Shown: positions 6,923-17,400 of the stretch, piece by piece | Layout: each line of letters opens with the position of its first letter | Numbering within the stretch: position 1 is the stretch's first letter | Assembly (NCBI RefSeq): GCF_024204645.1 | Contig: NZ_CP100351.1 | Coordinates: 1,550,001 to 1,614,000, forward strand | Direction of reading: 5' to 3' | Length of the DNA stretch: 64,000 bases | Source of the DNA: Desulfomicrobium sp. ZS1 | GTDB lineage: Bacteria > Desulfobacterota > Desulfovibrionia > Desulfovibrionales > Desulfomicrobiaceae | Notes under the pieces: generated by a model | The model's database searches: none | Seen by the model: the letters and a program-made list of their open reading frames with translations, nothing else | What the model was told of the DNA's origin: nothing | Position numbers and translations under genes: made by a program

Positions 6923-9067
6923 CTACACGGCAAGGCGGGTGAGCAGCAGACGCCGCAGCGCCCGGTAGGCCCGCCAGGCCAAAGGTTCGGGGCTGTGCTC
7001 GAAGCGGACGTAGACACGCTCCTCCACGTTGCCCGGCACGGGCCCCTCAAGCACCAGATCGAACTGAAAGAGGCGCTCCAGCACATGCGGGGCCTCCTTT
7101 TCCCGGGGGTCGAGGGCGAACCGGCCGCCGCCGTCGAGACTGAAGGCCAGGCTCGGCAACACGCGGCTCGCGGCGGGCACCTCGCGGGACATCCGCGCCG
7201 GCAGCACCTGTCCGATGTTCTCGGCCAGACGCACCTCCACGCTGCGGACATCCGAGCGCACGCGCTCGATATCGGCCTGGGAGACCACGGTCCTGATGTG
7301 CATGCGCAGCGGGTCGACGATATAGCCCACGGGCTCGCCGCGCCGCAGAAATCTGCCCGGCAAATCCGCTTCGTCCTGAAGCACGAAAATCCCGGCCGCG
7401 GGGCTGCGCGTGATCAGGGCCGCCTGACGCTCCAGGGCGCGAGCGATCTCCGTTTCGATACTTTTCAGTTCCTCGTCCAGCATGCCCGTCTCGGCGCGGT
7501 CCCTGTTCATGCTCAACTGGCGGCGGGCCTGGAATTCCTCCCGGCGAGCCTGCAGCAGCCGGACCTGGGTTTCCAGCAACGGGTCCGCGCTGCGAATGAG
7601 CGGATCGCCGGACTGTACGGTGGTCCCGCCGGGAGTGACCACGGCCTCCACCATTCCGCCGGCAGCGGCGTAAACCCTGGATTCCTCAGAAACCCAGATC
7701 ACGCCTTCGGCGTTGGTGTACAGCGGTGCCGGGACCATGGCCAGAACCCCCGCCAACAGAGCCAGGGGAAGGACCACCGTCATCATGACGCGAATGCGCT
7801 TGCGTTGCATATGAGTATCCTTGACGAGAAAACTGGCCACGCGCCACGTGGGCATGACGAGCATCATAAACACCGCCCAGATGGCCAGGACAATGCCCAC
7901 GAAAAAAAACTGCCCGGCCACGAAAAGCACGATGCGCACGGAAATGAATATCCGGTAGCAGAAGGCGGCCACGGCGTAAAAGAACAACCAGCGGGCCTCA
8001 CCGGGGCTGCGGGCCGGTGATTCGGCGCTGTCCACGCCCAGCAGATACCGCTTGAAAAGGTAGCCCAGATAGCCGACGCCGCGTTGCGCCAGATTGGGAA
8101 TCTCCAGCCAGTCCGAAAGAATGTAATAGGCGTCGAAACGTAGCAGCGGGTTGCCGTTGAAAAGGACCGTCGACACCCCGGCCACGAGCAGGGTCTTGTA
8201 GGCCAGGGCGCGCACGACCCCGGGCTCCACGTTCAGCCAGACCAGAAGCATGACGGCGGCCACGAAAAGCTCCACCATGATGCCCGCCCCCCCGACGAGC
8301 ATGCGCTGACGCTTGTCCCGAAAAGACGTCGACGAGGACGCGTCCACGTACGGCAGGGGCATGAAGACCAGCAGCATGACCCCCATCTCGTGCACCTCCC
8401 CCCCCTCCTTCTTGACCATGTAGGCATGGCCGAACTCGTGCAGGACTTTCAGCACGGGATAGAGCAGGCTGATCAGCAGCAGATTCTCCATGCTGAAGAG
8501 GGCGTCGGAAAAATCGCCTTGCAGGGCGTCCCAGTGCAGCACGGCCAGGACGGCAGCCGCGACCACCACCGACATCCAGACCGCAAAGGCCTGCCAGCCG
8601 AGAAACGGGCGGACCCAGGGCATGGTCCGGGTCAGGAAGCGGTCCGGGTCCAGGAGCGGGAAGCGCAGGGACAGCGGCGAAGCCATCTGCGTGAACAGGC
8701 GGCTACGCCTGCTCTTCACGCCGCGCTGGTGCAGGTCCGAAAAGTCGAGAATGGCGCTGGTCTGCAGGAGATCGGCGCGATACAGGCGGGCCAGGAGTTC
8801 GATGACCTCGTCCTGGGTGGGCATGTGGTCGCCCAAACGGCCGCAGACGGCCTGCCAGATCTGGTCCATGGTCCGGCGGCCGTCCATCATGCCCACCAGT
8901 TGGTAGGCTTCGGAGGAAAAGCGGTGATGGCGCCCGGTGAAACCGTCCTGAATCACATACCAGTCCTGGCCGCGATACTCGTGACGCTCGATGCGCACAT
9001 GGCTGCGCAGGCGCGGCTTGAGAGGGGCGACCCTGTACCATGACGGACTGAGCAGCGAAGCGCTCAT
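6923..9067 (-). CDS. PqqD-like / M50 metallopeptidase / HlyD adaptor fusion
   Basis: This 714-residue inner-membrane protein has three parts. Residues 30-115 resemble a PqqD-type peptide-binding domain (QDGFTGRHHRFSSEAYQLV). Residues 160-440 hold several membrane spans with the site-2-protease zinc motif HEFGH at 210-214 and the later ligand motif NPLLRFDAYY at about 306-315, whose Asp is at 312. Residues 450-700 form a HlyD-like part with a lipoyl half-motif (VYAAAGGMVEAVVTPGG), a coiled coil at about 490-550 and the second half (RSPAAGIFVLQDEADLPG). The catalytic residues look intact. Similar M50-HlyD fusions are known in other phyla; the PqqD-like start suggests recognition of a peptide leader. 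It lies 11 bases before the SecA-like gene and 22 bases after the GAF-HlyD gene, so co-transcription is very likely. Confidence 0.82.
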   Translation of the reverse strand: MSASLLSPSWYRVAPLKPRLRSHVRIERHEYRGQDWYVIQDGFTGRHHRFSSEAYQLVGMMDGRRTMDQIWQAVCGRLGDHMPTQDEVIELLARLYRADLLQTSAILDFSDLHQRGVKSRRSRLFTQMASPLSLRFPLLDPDRFLTRTMPWVRPFLGWQAFAVWMSVVVAAAVLAVLHWDALQGDFSDALFSMENLLLISLLYPVLKVLHEFGHAYMVKKEGGEVHEMGVMLLVFMPLPYVDASSSTSFRDKRQRMLVGGAGIMVELFVAAVMLLVWLNVEPGVVRALAYKTLLVAGVSTVLFNGNPLLRFDAYYILSDWLEIPNLAQRGVGYLGYLFKRYLLGVDSAESPARSPGEARWLFFYAVAAFCYRIFISVRIVLFVAGQFFFVGIVLAIWAVFMMLVMPTWRVASFLVKDTHMQRKRIRVMMTVVLPLALLAGVLAMVPAPLYTNAEGVIWVSEESRVYAAAGGMVEAVVTPGGTTVQSGDPLIRSADPLLETQVRLLQARREEFQARRQLSMNRDRAETGMLDEELKSIETEIARALERQAALITRSPAAGIFVLQDEADLPGRFLRRGEPVGYIVDPLRMHIRTVVSQADIERVRSDVRSVEVRLAENIGQVLPARMSREVPAASRVLPSLAFSLDGGGRFALDPREKEAPHVLERLFQFDLVLEGPVPGNVEERVYVRFEHSPEPLAWRAYRALRRLLLTRLAV

Positions 9068-9089
9068 GCGCAGCCCCCGCCGTGGCGTC

Positions 9090-10928
9090 TCAAGGCAGCC
9101 ATTTCCAGAAGAAGAGGGTCAGCCATTCGCGCATGTCCCGGATCCAGATCTGGACCAGTTTGCGCCGGTCCACGGCGACCTTTCCCACCCCTTCCATGCC
9201 GGGGCGCAGGGTTTGGTCCACGCTGTCCAGCGACGCCTCCACCCGGAAATGATTGCTGCCTTCCTCGGCCTTCGCGATGGGCGTGATCTTGCTGACCGTG
9301 AACCCGAACTCCTGGCCGGGCAAAGAGAAAAGGACCAGCTCGCCGCGCTGTCCGACCCGGACATCGGCGATGCGGCGCTCATCAACCTTGAGAATGACCC
9401 GGTAGGAGTCCAGCGGCGTGACCTCGAAGAGCACGTCACCCTGCTTCACGGCGCTGCCGAGGCGCTGGCTGAGGTCCCCGCTGACGATGAGGCCGGGGAA
9501 CGGCGCCGTGAGGCGGGTGCGGGCCAATTGCGCGTCGGCCAGATCCAGCTCGGCCTGAACCTGGTTCAACTGCGCCCGGATGATGCTGGACTGAGCCCGG
9601 TCGTGCTGGGACACGGCCTCCTGGAGCTGCTGCTCCAGCTGCCGCAGGCGGCTGGCGGTGACCATTCTGTCCAGGCGCAGATCCCGATCGTCGAGGAGGC
9701 AGAGCTCTTCTCCTTCGTTCACCAGATCGCCGGCCCGAAACGGGGCTTGATGGATGAACCCGTCGAAGGGCACGGTCACGGCCCGACGGATCCCCCCTTC
9801 CAGGGCGATGTCCGCGCGCAGGCGGTAGTCTCCGTGGGCAAAGAAAAGAAACAGGGCCACGCAGACCAGCGCCGCCACGGCAAGCTTGCGGCCGTAGTGC
9901 CGGGGGCCCAGCAGCCGTCCGGCCGCCTCGGACAGACTGGCGCGAACGTGGTCAAGAACGGAGCGGTCGGCCTGACGCTTGGCTTCCAGGATGGGGGCGG
10001 CCAGGGCGGCCACGGCCCGGAAAAATTCCGCGTCGCGCTCCGTGAACGGCTGGTCCGCGGCGCGTTCGACGGTCAGGGCGCCATAGTAGCGGTCCTGTCC
10101 GTACAGCGGCAGGGTCAAAACCGAAACCATGGCCTGCTGGCGCGAGAGGGCCTCATGTTCGCGGCAAATGACCGTGGCGTCGTCTGTGGGCCAGGAAATC
10201 TCGCGACGCTGCAGCAGGGCTTCATCCATGACCCGTTCGATGGTCCGGGTCAGGTTCATCTTCACGTCGACCTCAGCGCTGTGCGAGACCGCTTCGAGGA
10301 CAACGGACCGCCCGCGCACGAAACCGAGGCTGACCCGCTCGCATTGGGCGGCGGCCGCCAGTTCCGTGACGAAGGTCATGGCCGCCTCGCGGCAGGATGG
10401 CCGGTCCAGGGTCAGGGCCAGCATGTCCACCGCCGTTCCGAGGCGCAGCAGGCGAGCCTTGTCCTCGTCGGCCTCTCGGCGACGCAGGAGCAGCTCCAGC
10501 CACGAAGAACCCCACTGCAGCTGCTCCATGGCCCGGTTCAGATCGGCCTCGCTATCCGCCGCCAGTTCCATGGCCACCACGGCGAACAGCCTGTCGTCCA
10601 CCCGGACGGGGTAGACCATGGCATACCGGTCAGCAGTATCCAGTTCCAGCACCAGGCCGCGCTCGTCGTCGATGACCCGCTCCAGAGCCTCGGCCAGCCG
10701 AACCGGGTCCGCGCCGCCGTACGGCCACACGGCAGCAGGGGTGAACTGCCCGTCCGCTCCCTCGGTGACCAGAATCCCCTGGATCACGCCTGGAATCATG
10801 CCGCTCTGCAGCCCGATCCACCCCTGGCAATACTCCCGGGTGCTCGAGGCCGACGAAAACTCGGCCCATGACAGGACAGGGCCTGCGTCGGTCGGCGCGG
10901 AGTCCTGTATGGTAGTGTTGCTGCTCAT
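9090..10928 (-). CDS. GAF-domain / HlyD adaptor fusion
   Basis: In this 612-residue protein, roughly the first 340 residues look cytoplasmic, with a GAF-like sensor fold around 165-320 (CERVSLGFVRGRSVVLEAVS, then PLYGQDRYYGALTVERA). One membrane span lies at about 345-365 (LAVAALVCVALFLFF). The periplasmic remainder is a HlyD-type adaptor: lipoyl half RAVTVPFDGFIHQAPFRAGD, a coiled coil of about 430-480, second half LTAPFPGLIVSGDLSQRLG, and a beta barrel with RPGMEGVGKVAVDRRKL. The C-terminus ends in a hydrophobic WLTLFFWKWLP. A GAF sensor on an export adaptor suggests that a cytoplasmic ligand gates assembly; that is inference. It is the first of four tightly spaced machinery genes, and the 177-base gap upstream could hold a promoter. 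Confidence 0.8.
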   Translation of the reverse strand: MSSNTTIQDSAPTDAGPVLSWAEFSSASSTREYCQGWIGLQSGMIPGVIQGILVTEGADGQFTPAAVWPYGGADPVRLAEALERVIDDERGLVLELDTADRYAMVYPVRVDDRLFAVVAMELAADSEADLNRAMEQLQWGSSWLELLLRRREADEDKARLLRLGTAVDMLALTLDRPSCREAAMTFVTELAAAAQCERVSLGFVRGRSVVLEAVSHSAEVDVKMNLTRTIERVMDEALLQRREISWPTDDATVICREHEALSRQQAMVSVLTLPLYGQDRYYGALTVERAADQPFTERDAEFFRAVAALAAPILEAKRQADRSVLDHVRASLSEAAGRLLGPRHYGRKLAVAALVCVALFLFFAHGDYRLRADIALEGGIRRAVTVPFDGFIHQAPFRAGDLVNEGEELCLLDDRDLRLDRMVTASRLRQLEQQLQEAVSQHDRAQSSIIRAQLNQVQAELDLADAQLARTRLTAPFPGLIVSGDLSQRLGSAVKQGDVLFEVTPLDSYRVILKVDERRIADVRVGQRGELVLFSLPGQEFGFTVSKITPIAKAEEGSNHFRVEASLDSVDQTLRPGMEGVGKVAVDRRKLVQIWIRDMREWLTLFFWKWLP

Positions 10929-11055
10929 AATGATGAAACCTGATCAACTGCAGCGGCGACGCCGGTGCAGGCAGAAGACCAAACCCCTTTTACGTACTCA
11001 GTTAACCAGCTATCTGGTCAAAAAACAAGGGGAAACCCGGAATCAGGCGCATGAA

Positions 11056-11081
11056 GGCCCGACACGCCGCCGTGCCGGGCC
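11056..11081 (-). terminator. GC-rich hairpin after the DUF3467 gene (weak terminator or attenuator)
   Basis: A 10-bp stem with one G-T type mismatch (GGCCCGACAC / GTGCCGGGCC) and a 6-base loop lies about 25 bases beyond the DUF3467 stop. No T-run follows, so it may only slow transcription or protect the mRNA end between the giant gene and the machinery genes. Confidence 0.35.
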
Positions 11082-11105
11082 TGATGAATAAATCAGCGTC
11101 CCGCC

Positions 11106-11426
11106 CTATTGCGGCGTGACATCGGGCATTTCGAGATTGATCACGCCGAAACGCTTCTCGTACTCGTTCATGGTGTTGGCCAGGAGAATGGCCAGGCGCT
11201 TGGCCGCGTAAGGGTTGATGATGACGCGGTCGGAAAGCTCGATGACCAGATCCTTCTGCGACGGATGCCAGTTCTTGTTGACGCCGAACATGAGCGCCAC
11301 TTCTTCGCGCGTGCTCGATACGTTGCAGACATTGGCGTACGTGGTACGCATGCGGCTTCCGTCCCAGCGGATCTGGGCCGCCTGGTCTTCCACCTTTTCC
11401 TGGGGCGTCTTGTCTTCCATTGTCAC
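11106..11426 (-). CDS. DUF3467 family protein
   Basis: This soluble protein of about 106 residues matches my memory of the DUF3467 family, through IRWDGSRMRTTYANVCNVSS, then EEVALMFGVNKNW, and the C-terminal SDRVIINPYAAKRLAILL. DUF3467 proteins are small, common in sulfate reducers and other proteobacteria, and have no agreed function. I place the start at a GTG (11424-11426) because an AAGGAG site lies 7 bases upstream. The ATG two codons later (11420) is the alternative, and the longer frame to 11504 would overlap the giant gene. It lies 46 bases behind the giant surface-protein gene and before the GAF-HlyD gene, in the same direction. Confidence 0.75.
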   Translation of the reverse strand: MTMEDKTPQEKVEDQAAQIRWDGSRMRTTYANVCNVSSTREEVALMFGVNKNWHPSQKDLVIELSDRVIINPYAAKRLAILLANTMNEYEKRFGVINLEMPDVTPQ

Positions 11427-11472
11427 GTGTACACTCCTTGTATGTTGCAGGCTCCGTATGAAAAAGGCCGGA

Positions 11473-14400
11473 CTATGCGTCCGCAGCCTGACGTTTCTTT
11501 TCAACGATGAATCCCGATATAGTAACCAGCCGCGCAGGGGAAGACTCCGTCTTCTCCTCGCCTTGCAGCCTTTCCCCGTCCCAGTTCCAGCTCCGGCCCT
11601 TGGGCCTGGCGAAACCTTCCAGCTCCTCGGGGGTCAGCCGACGCTTTTCATCCCTGCCTCGGGTCGATAGCGCGCCCAGACAGGTCAGGCCAGCCACGGC
11701 GCCCTGGAGGCCCGTAGACTCCGCATCGTCCCGGGCCGCAGAGAGCACTTCCTTCCGCTCTTGCGCCGGCCCGGAAGGCTCGCCGCCTGACTGCCGCAGG
11801 CCGAAAACGGCGGGCTGCAGCCCGGTCGCATCCTCTGCCGCAGCCCCTTGCTCCTGGGCCGGACCGTCCACCGGGGTAGCGTCCTTTCCCTGCCCCTGGG
11901 TTGCCGGAACCGACTGGCCGCCATGATGGCTCACGCGGCGGGAGTAGCTCGATTCGGACCGCACCTGTTCGATCTCCAGCGCGTCGGGTGCGGGTTCCGT
12001 GGTGAGGGACGTGCCCGGCCCGGCCGTGCGTCCCCTGGAATCGCCATGCGTTTCCTCGATGCTGTAAAGATCGATCATGGTCTGGCTGATCAGATCGCCC
12101 AGGGCGATGACCTCCTCGACCTTGCCGCCGCTCAGGGTGACCTTGCCGTATTTGCCGATCATCACATCCTCGGACAGATCTCCGTAGAACAGATCGGACC
12201 CCACCCCGCCGAACATGAAGTCGTTCCCGGCTCCGCCGTCGAGGGTGTCATCCCCGTCGGACGAGCTGTAGCGCCCCAGTGTTCCGGCCTCGTAAAGTTC
12301 GCCGTTTCTGAAGGTCACCCGGCCTGCGTCGCCGATGAGTACGTCGTTGCCCGTGCCGCCCCGCAACTGGTCGTCGCCCCCGCCGCCGACAAGGATGTCA
12401 TCGCCGGAACCGCCAATGAGAATATCGTTACCGTCACCGGCGGGCGCCGTGGATTCCACGGAAACCAAACTTTGCGGAGTCATCGAACCCAGGCCCGTCG
12501 CTGCGCCGCCGTCGCCGAAGAAAACGACGCCGTTCTCCCAGGCCGAAGCGTCGAGGGTATCGGAACCGCCTTCGCCGGAGACGATCAGCAGTCCTTCTGC
12601 ACCGGCATCGGCATCGACGGCCGTGACCGTGTCGTCGCCCGCTCCGGCCCGGATCTCGACAATCCTGCCGGGCAGGACCCCGTGGACGGTGATACCGTCC
12701 GCTCCGGAACCAAAATAAGCGTTTACGCCGCCGCTAAAGCTGTCGTCAAAGCCGATGACCCCGGAACCGCCCGCGTCGCCGGTCATGCCGGTGATGTCGC
12801 TGTCAGTGAGGTCTGCGTCTGTTCGGCCGGTGGTATTCCCCCGGTCGCTGACGTTGAGGGTGTTGACTCCCCCGCCACCGGCCAGCACCAGGTCGCCGAG
12901 TATGGCGTCCAGGTTGCCCAGATTCGTCGGCGCGTCAGAAGAGATGTTGAAGATGTCGTTCCCATCCCCCGTGGTCAGACGCGTGGTGGACCCGGCCGCC
13001 GTGCCCCGTACGTTGACGATGTTGTCGCCGCTGCCGAAGGAGATGTTCACGTTCTCGATCCGGACATACTGAATGGAACCGGACATGCCGGTCATGGTCA
13101 GCGTTGTTCCGTCGAGGATGCTGCTGCTTGCGTTCGTGTTGCCGGAATCGTCGATGACGAGGGTGTCGCCGCTTGGATGATCGCCGCCGTCTATGTCGAG
13201 CAGGGCCGTGATACCGGCCATGGTCCCACCCGTGCTGCCCGCCGCGTCGGCATTGCTGCCGACGTGGATGACATCGTCGCCGCCGCCGGTGAGGATCGTG
13301 GTCGCGGAAAGAATTCCCGGCACGATCACGATATCGTCGTCATCGCCGCCCTCCACCAGCACGGATTGTGCGGTGATGGTCCCGTGCAGGTCGATCAAGC
13401 TGCCTGCGCCGGGATCCGTATCGCCGTAATCGCCAACTATGCGCACCGTCCCGTCGGCGTTGATAACGCTGCCGCTCTGCACGATGACGTCGTCGCCGGA
13501 GAAGAGCGTGACGTTGCCGCCGACGCTCTGAATGATCGCGCCGTCAAGAACGGTGATATCGTCTCCGCTTCCCGCGTGATCCGTGGATGTGATGGTGATG
13601 TCCCCGTCGTTGGTCAGGCTCGTCGAGACGACATTGGCCTCGATGGTCACCGGACTGCTGGCAGTGATCTGGATGCCGCCGCCGGCCGAGGTCAACCCAC
13701 TGGTGCCGTCGCCGGCATTGCCCACAATCAGGGCGCCGTGATTGTGCACCCACATGTCGCCCGCAACCGAACCCTCCAGGCGCTGGACCTGGATGTTCAG
13801 CGCATCGCCGGACTGTCCGACGTTCTGGTCTGAACGAAAGATGACCGCCCCGGCGATCACGGCATGGTCGCCCGAGGAATTAGCACCGAGAATGCTGCCC
13901 TGCGCCGCCAGATAGGCCTTCTTGTCCGGTGTCGTCAGCAGAACCTGATCAAGGCGCAGGTCGCCGATGGCCTCAATGAGGTACACGTTCTCGGCCGAGG
14001 AGATGGTAACTAAGCCATCGACCGTGACGGATGAATCTATGTCCAGATCGTTGCCGGCTGCGCCGATGCCTCCGAGCACGGCGCCCAAAGCGATGGAATT
14101 GGCGATGATATCGGGGTTCGGATCATCGTTCGCGTCCAGAATGGACACGGCCGCCGTCAGCGAGGCCGTACCGCCGGCCCGGATGCGGCCGACGTTCATG
14201 TCGCCGCTGACCTCGGTCACGAAGATGTCCCCGCCTGCGGTCATGTCGATCACACCCAGGCCGGGCTGTGCGGCGTCGAGCAGGGGCAGCTCGGTGTTCA
14301 GGGCGTTACCGTCCTGACCGATGGACCTTCCGGCGGTCAGGGTGACGGAGTTGGCCTGGATATTCCATCCGCTGTCATTGTTGCCATTGAAGACGGATTC

Positions 14401-17400
14401 AGTGGCCGAGACCGTGACATGTCCGTCCTGCGAATAGATCCCGTCGACAAAAAGGTCGTGAACCACGGCCGCGAGGTTGATGTCGCCCGTGGCCCTGGCG
14501 GTCAGATTACCGTTCAGCAGATCCACGGTGACGGGCTGGTCGGAAGTGCCGATGGTGGCATTCGCGCCTTCAAGAATAATCCCTCCGCTCGTCCCACCGC
14601 CGGTAACTGTCGTTCCGCCGTCCACGGCGTAGATGCCCTGGGCACCCTTGATGCGGATGGCATCGCCGCCTGCGATACTGTCGATGTTGAGGTCCTGCTC
14701 GCTGCCCAGGTAGACATGGGTGTCGCCCGTGATGAAGATGCTGCCCCGGGCCGCGATGTCGACGTCGTCATGAAGCAGAACCTCCAAGGTCAACGCGTTG
14801 CTACCGGGGTTGAAAATGTTGACGATGTTGCCGTCCGCATCGCGGGCGATCATGTCGTCGCGCTCGGCGGCGGCCAGGATGAGGCGCTGTTCTTCCGACA
14901 GGGCATCGGCATCCATGGGCAGATTGAAAGTCTCTTGGCCGCTGATGCCTCCCATGCCGCCATTCTGTATGCTGATGGAGACATTCCTGGCCGTGATGTT
15001 GGCTTCCTCGATCTTCGTTTCCGTGTCCGTCTTGGCCCGCAGCATTGACGGGTTGAAGGTCGTGCCCAGTTCCGCTTCGGTCCAGGCATGACCGGCCATG
15101 AGGGTCTCATGCTCCGCGCTGCCCACGACCACCTGATAGGCATAGCCAGCGATGCGCACATCGCCCAGGGCACCGTAGGCAGCGTGCAGATCGTGGTACT
15201 CCCGGGTCCGCTTGGCCACCAGGTCCGCGAGATCCTCATCGGTCCAGCCGACGGACCGGTAGTAGTCCAATTCCAGATCCGACAAACGGACTTCGAAGGC
15301 GGAATCATAAACCAACGGATTGGCCTGCTGCTCGCGGTAGTTCCAGTAACTGGTGTATTCTCTGGTCTTGAGACCCTCGTAGGCGGCGATGTTCTGCTGC
15401 GCGGCTTCGCTGGCACCCGTCGCGAGGGTCAGGCGCATGCTGCTCCAAAGGGCCTCCAGGTCGGCGATGGCCCTTTCGTCGCGGGTGTCGTTATTGTTGG
15501 CGTCGGTCAGGTTACCGTCGAACACCTGAAGAAACACGTCGCCTCGCACCGATCGCACCGTGTTCAAACCCAGGTCGCCGCTTGTTTCCGCAAGATGGAT
15601 GTCGTCCATGGCCGAGACCGTCAGGCTGCCCGACCCGGAGACGCCGCTGTTTATACGTAAAGACTGGGTGGCCGAACCGATGCCGCCCGCACGGGAAGAC
15701 AGGTTGATGGAGCTTCCGCTGATCAGTGATGCCCCGTCGGCGGCAGTAATGGAACCATAGGCGCCGAGAATCACGTCACCGTCGGACGCGTCGACCGTGC
15801 CGATGTTAAGGGCGCCGGTGAATTCTTCGATGAAGATGTCACCGGCGCTGCTGGCCGCATCCAGAACCCCTCCCGCGAGATCGGCCTGTAGCGCCCTGTC
15901 CGAAGAGCCGATGCCCGTGGCGCCGACAAGGTCGATGTCCTTGCCCTGAACCTGGCCGTACTCCGTGCTGGTGACCGTACCGGCGCTGGTGATGGCCGTC
16001 GTGCCGGCGACGTTGACGAGGGAGCCGGCCACGATGACATCCGTCGCGGAATTGATGGTGATGCCGCCTGTATCGTAACCGATGAACTCGATGTCGATGG
16101 GATAGTCGGCCTTCATGCTGTTGTTGGAAAACGTCACAGATCCCTGCGCGTAGACGAGGACGTTGTGGTATTCGGTGGTTGAGAAGATCCACCACCCGGT
16201 AGTCGTCGTATAGCTATAACCATACAGATACTGCTCAGCATCAAGATTCACGCTTAGCGGGGTGATCTTCGTGGCCGTAGCGGTTAGCGAGATGTTCCAT
16301 TCCACAAAAGTCCCACTCCCTGTCGGCACGGGTCCTCCCACATTGACGGTCCAGACCTTGTCCGGTTGCTGGCCGGGATCCGGAGACAGCCAGTCGATGC
16401 CCCAGAAACTCGATGTGATGTATTCTTTATAAATCCGGCGCAACTGCGTCTGACCCGTGACGTAGACATAGCGCTGGCCTGTTGCGGGAGCGTAGCCGTC
16501 GGTCAGCGTTCTGCCGCTGGAGTCCGAGTTCGAAAGCAGGGTCCCGCCGCGGGTCACCGTCTTGCTGATCGTGTCGCCGATCCGGGTGTAGGTGGTCACG
16601 GTGGGCTCGACGCCCGGTTGGAAGACTCCGGAGTGAGAGTACGTATCGACCGTGTCGACGATCTTGATGATGCCCTCGATGCCCTCCCCGCCGGTGTCGA
16701 TATCATTGATGACGACGGCGTAGCTGGTATCGTTGTTGATGGTGACGCGACCGAAGCCGTCCACGGACTTCAATACCGCGTTGGCATTGGTGTTCATGAT
16801 CTGGCCGGTCAGCAGCATGAAACCGCCCTCGATAGCGACGGAGTCAACGACAATCGCGTCCGTATCCCGGTCATAGCGGACCTCGATGCCCTGCCCCTTG
16901 CCATCGTCGTTGGTCAGAGTCAGGTACCGCCCGGCCAGGGCATTGGCCTTGAACGCGGCGATATTGTTATCGAGGGAGGCGTCCAGCGTCACGCTGCGGT
17001 CGGGTCGACCGCTCTGCACGATGCCGTTCAAGTTCAGGTACCGCGCGGTGAGAAAGATGTTGTTACCGGCGACAGTGGGCGTGTTCTGCGAACCGTAGGG
17101 CTCTCCGGCGGTATTGTAGAACCCTTCGCTGCTCAGCACAAAATCCCGGCCGGCGGAAATGTCGATGGTTTTGGCCGCCACGGCCGTCTTTCCGGCCTCG
17201 CCCTTGATGAGGACGCTGCCCTTGGTATTGTGGATGGTCACGCTGCCCAAGCGATTGATGATGCTGCCTTTGATTTCGATGTCCGGCGCGGTGATGTTGC
17301 GGAATTCTTCCTGCGCCGGAAACGTCGGATTGAAGGTGCTCCTGATGGAGATGGCGGGTTCGGTTTCCCCCGCGTCAGTGCCGATGGTCGCGAATTGCGG

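Noticed and set aside
4917-6968. 683-codon open frame on the plus strand opposite the SecA-like gene
   Set aside because: It is antisense to a gene with all SecA motifs. Its translation is Gln/His/Arg/Gly-rich without recognisable domains, the usual mirror of GC-biased coding DNA.
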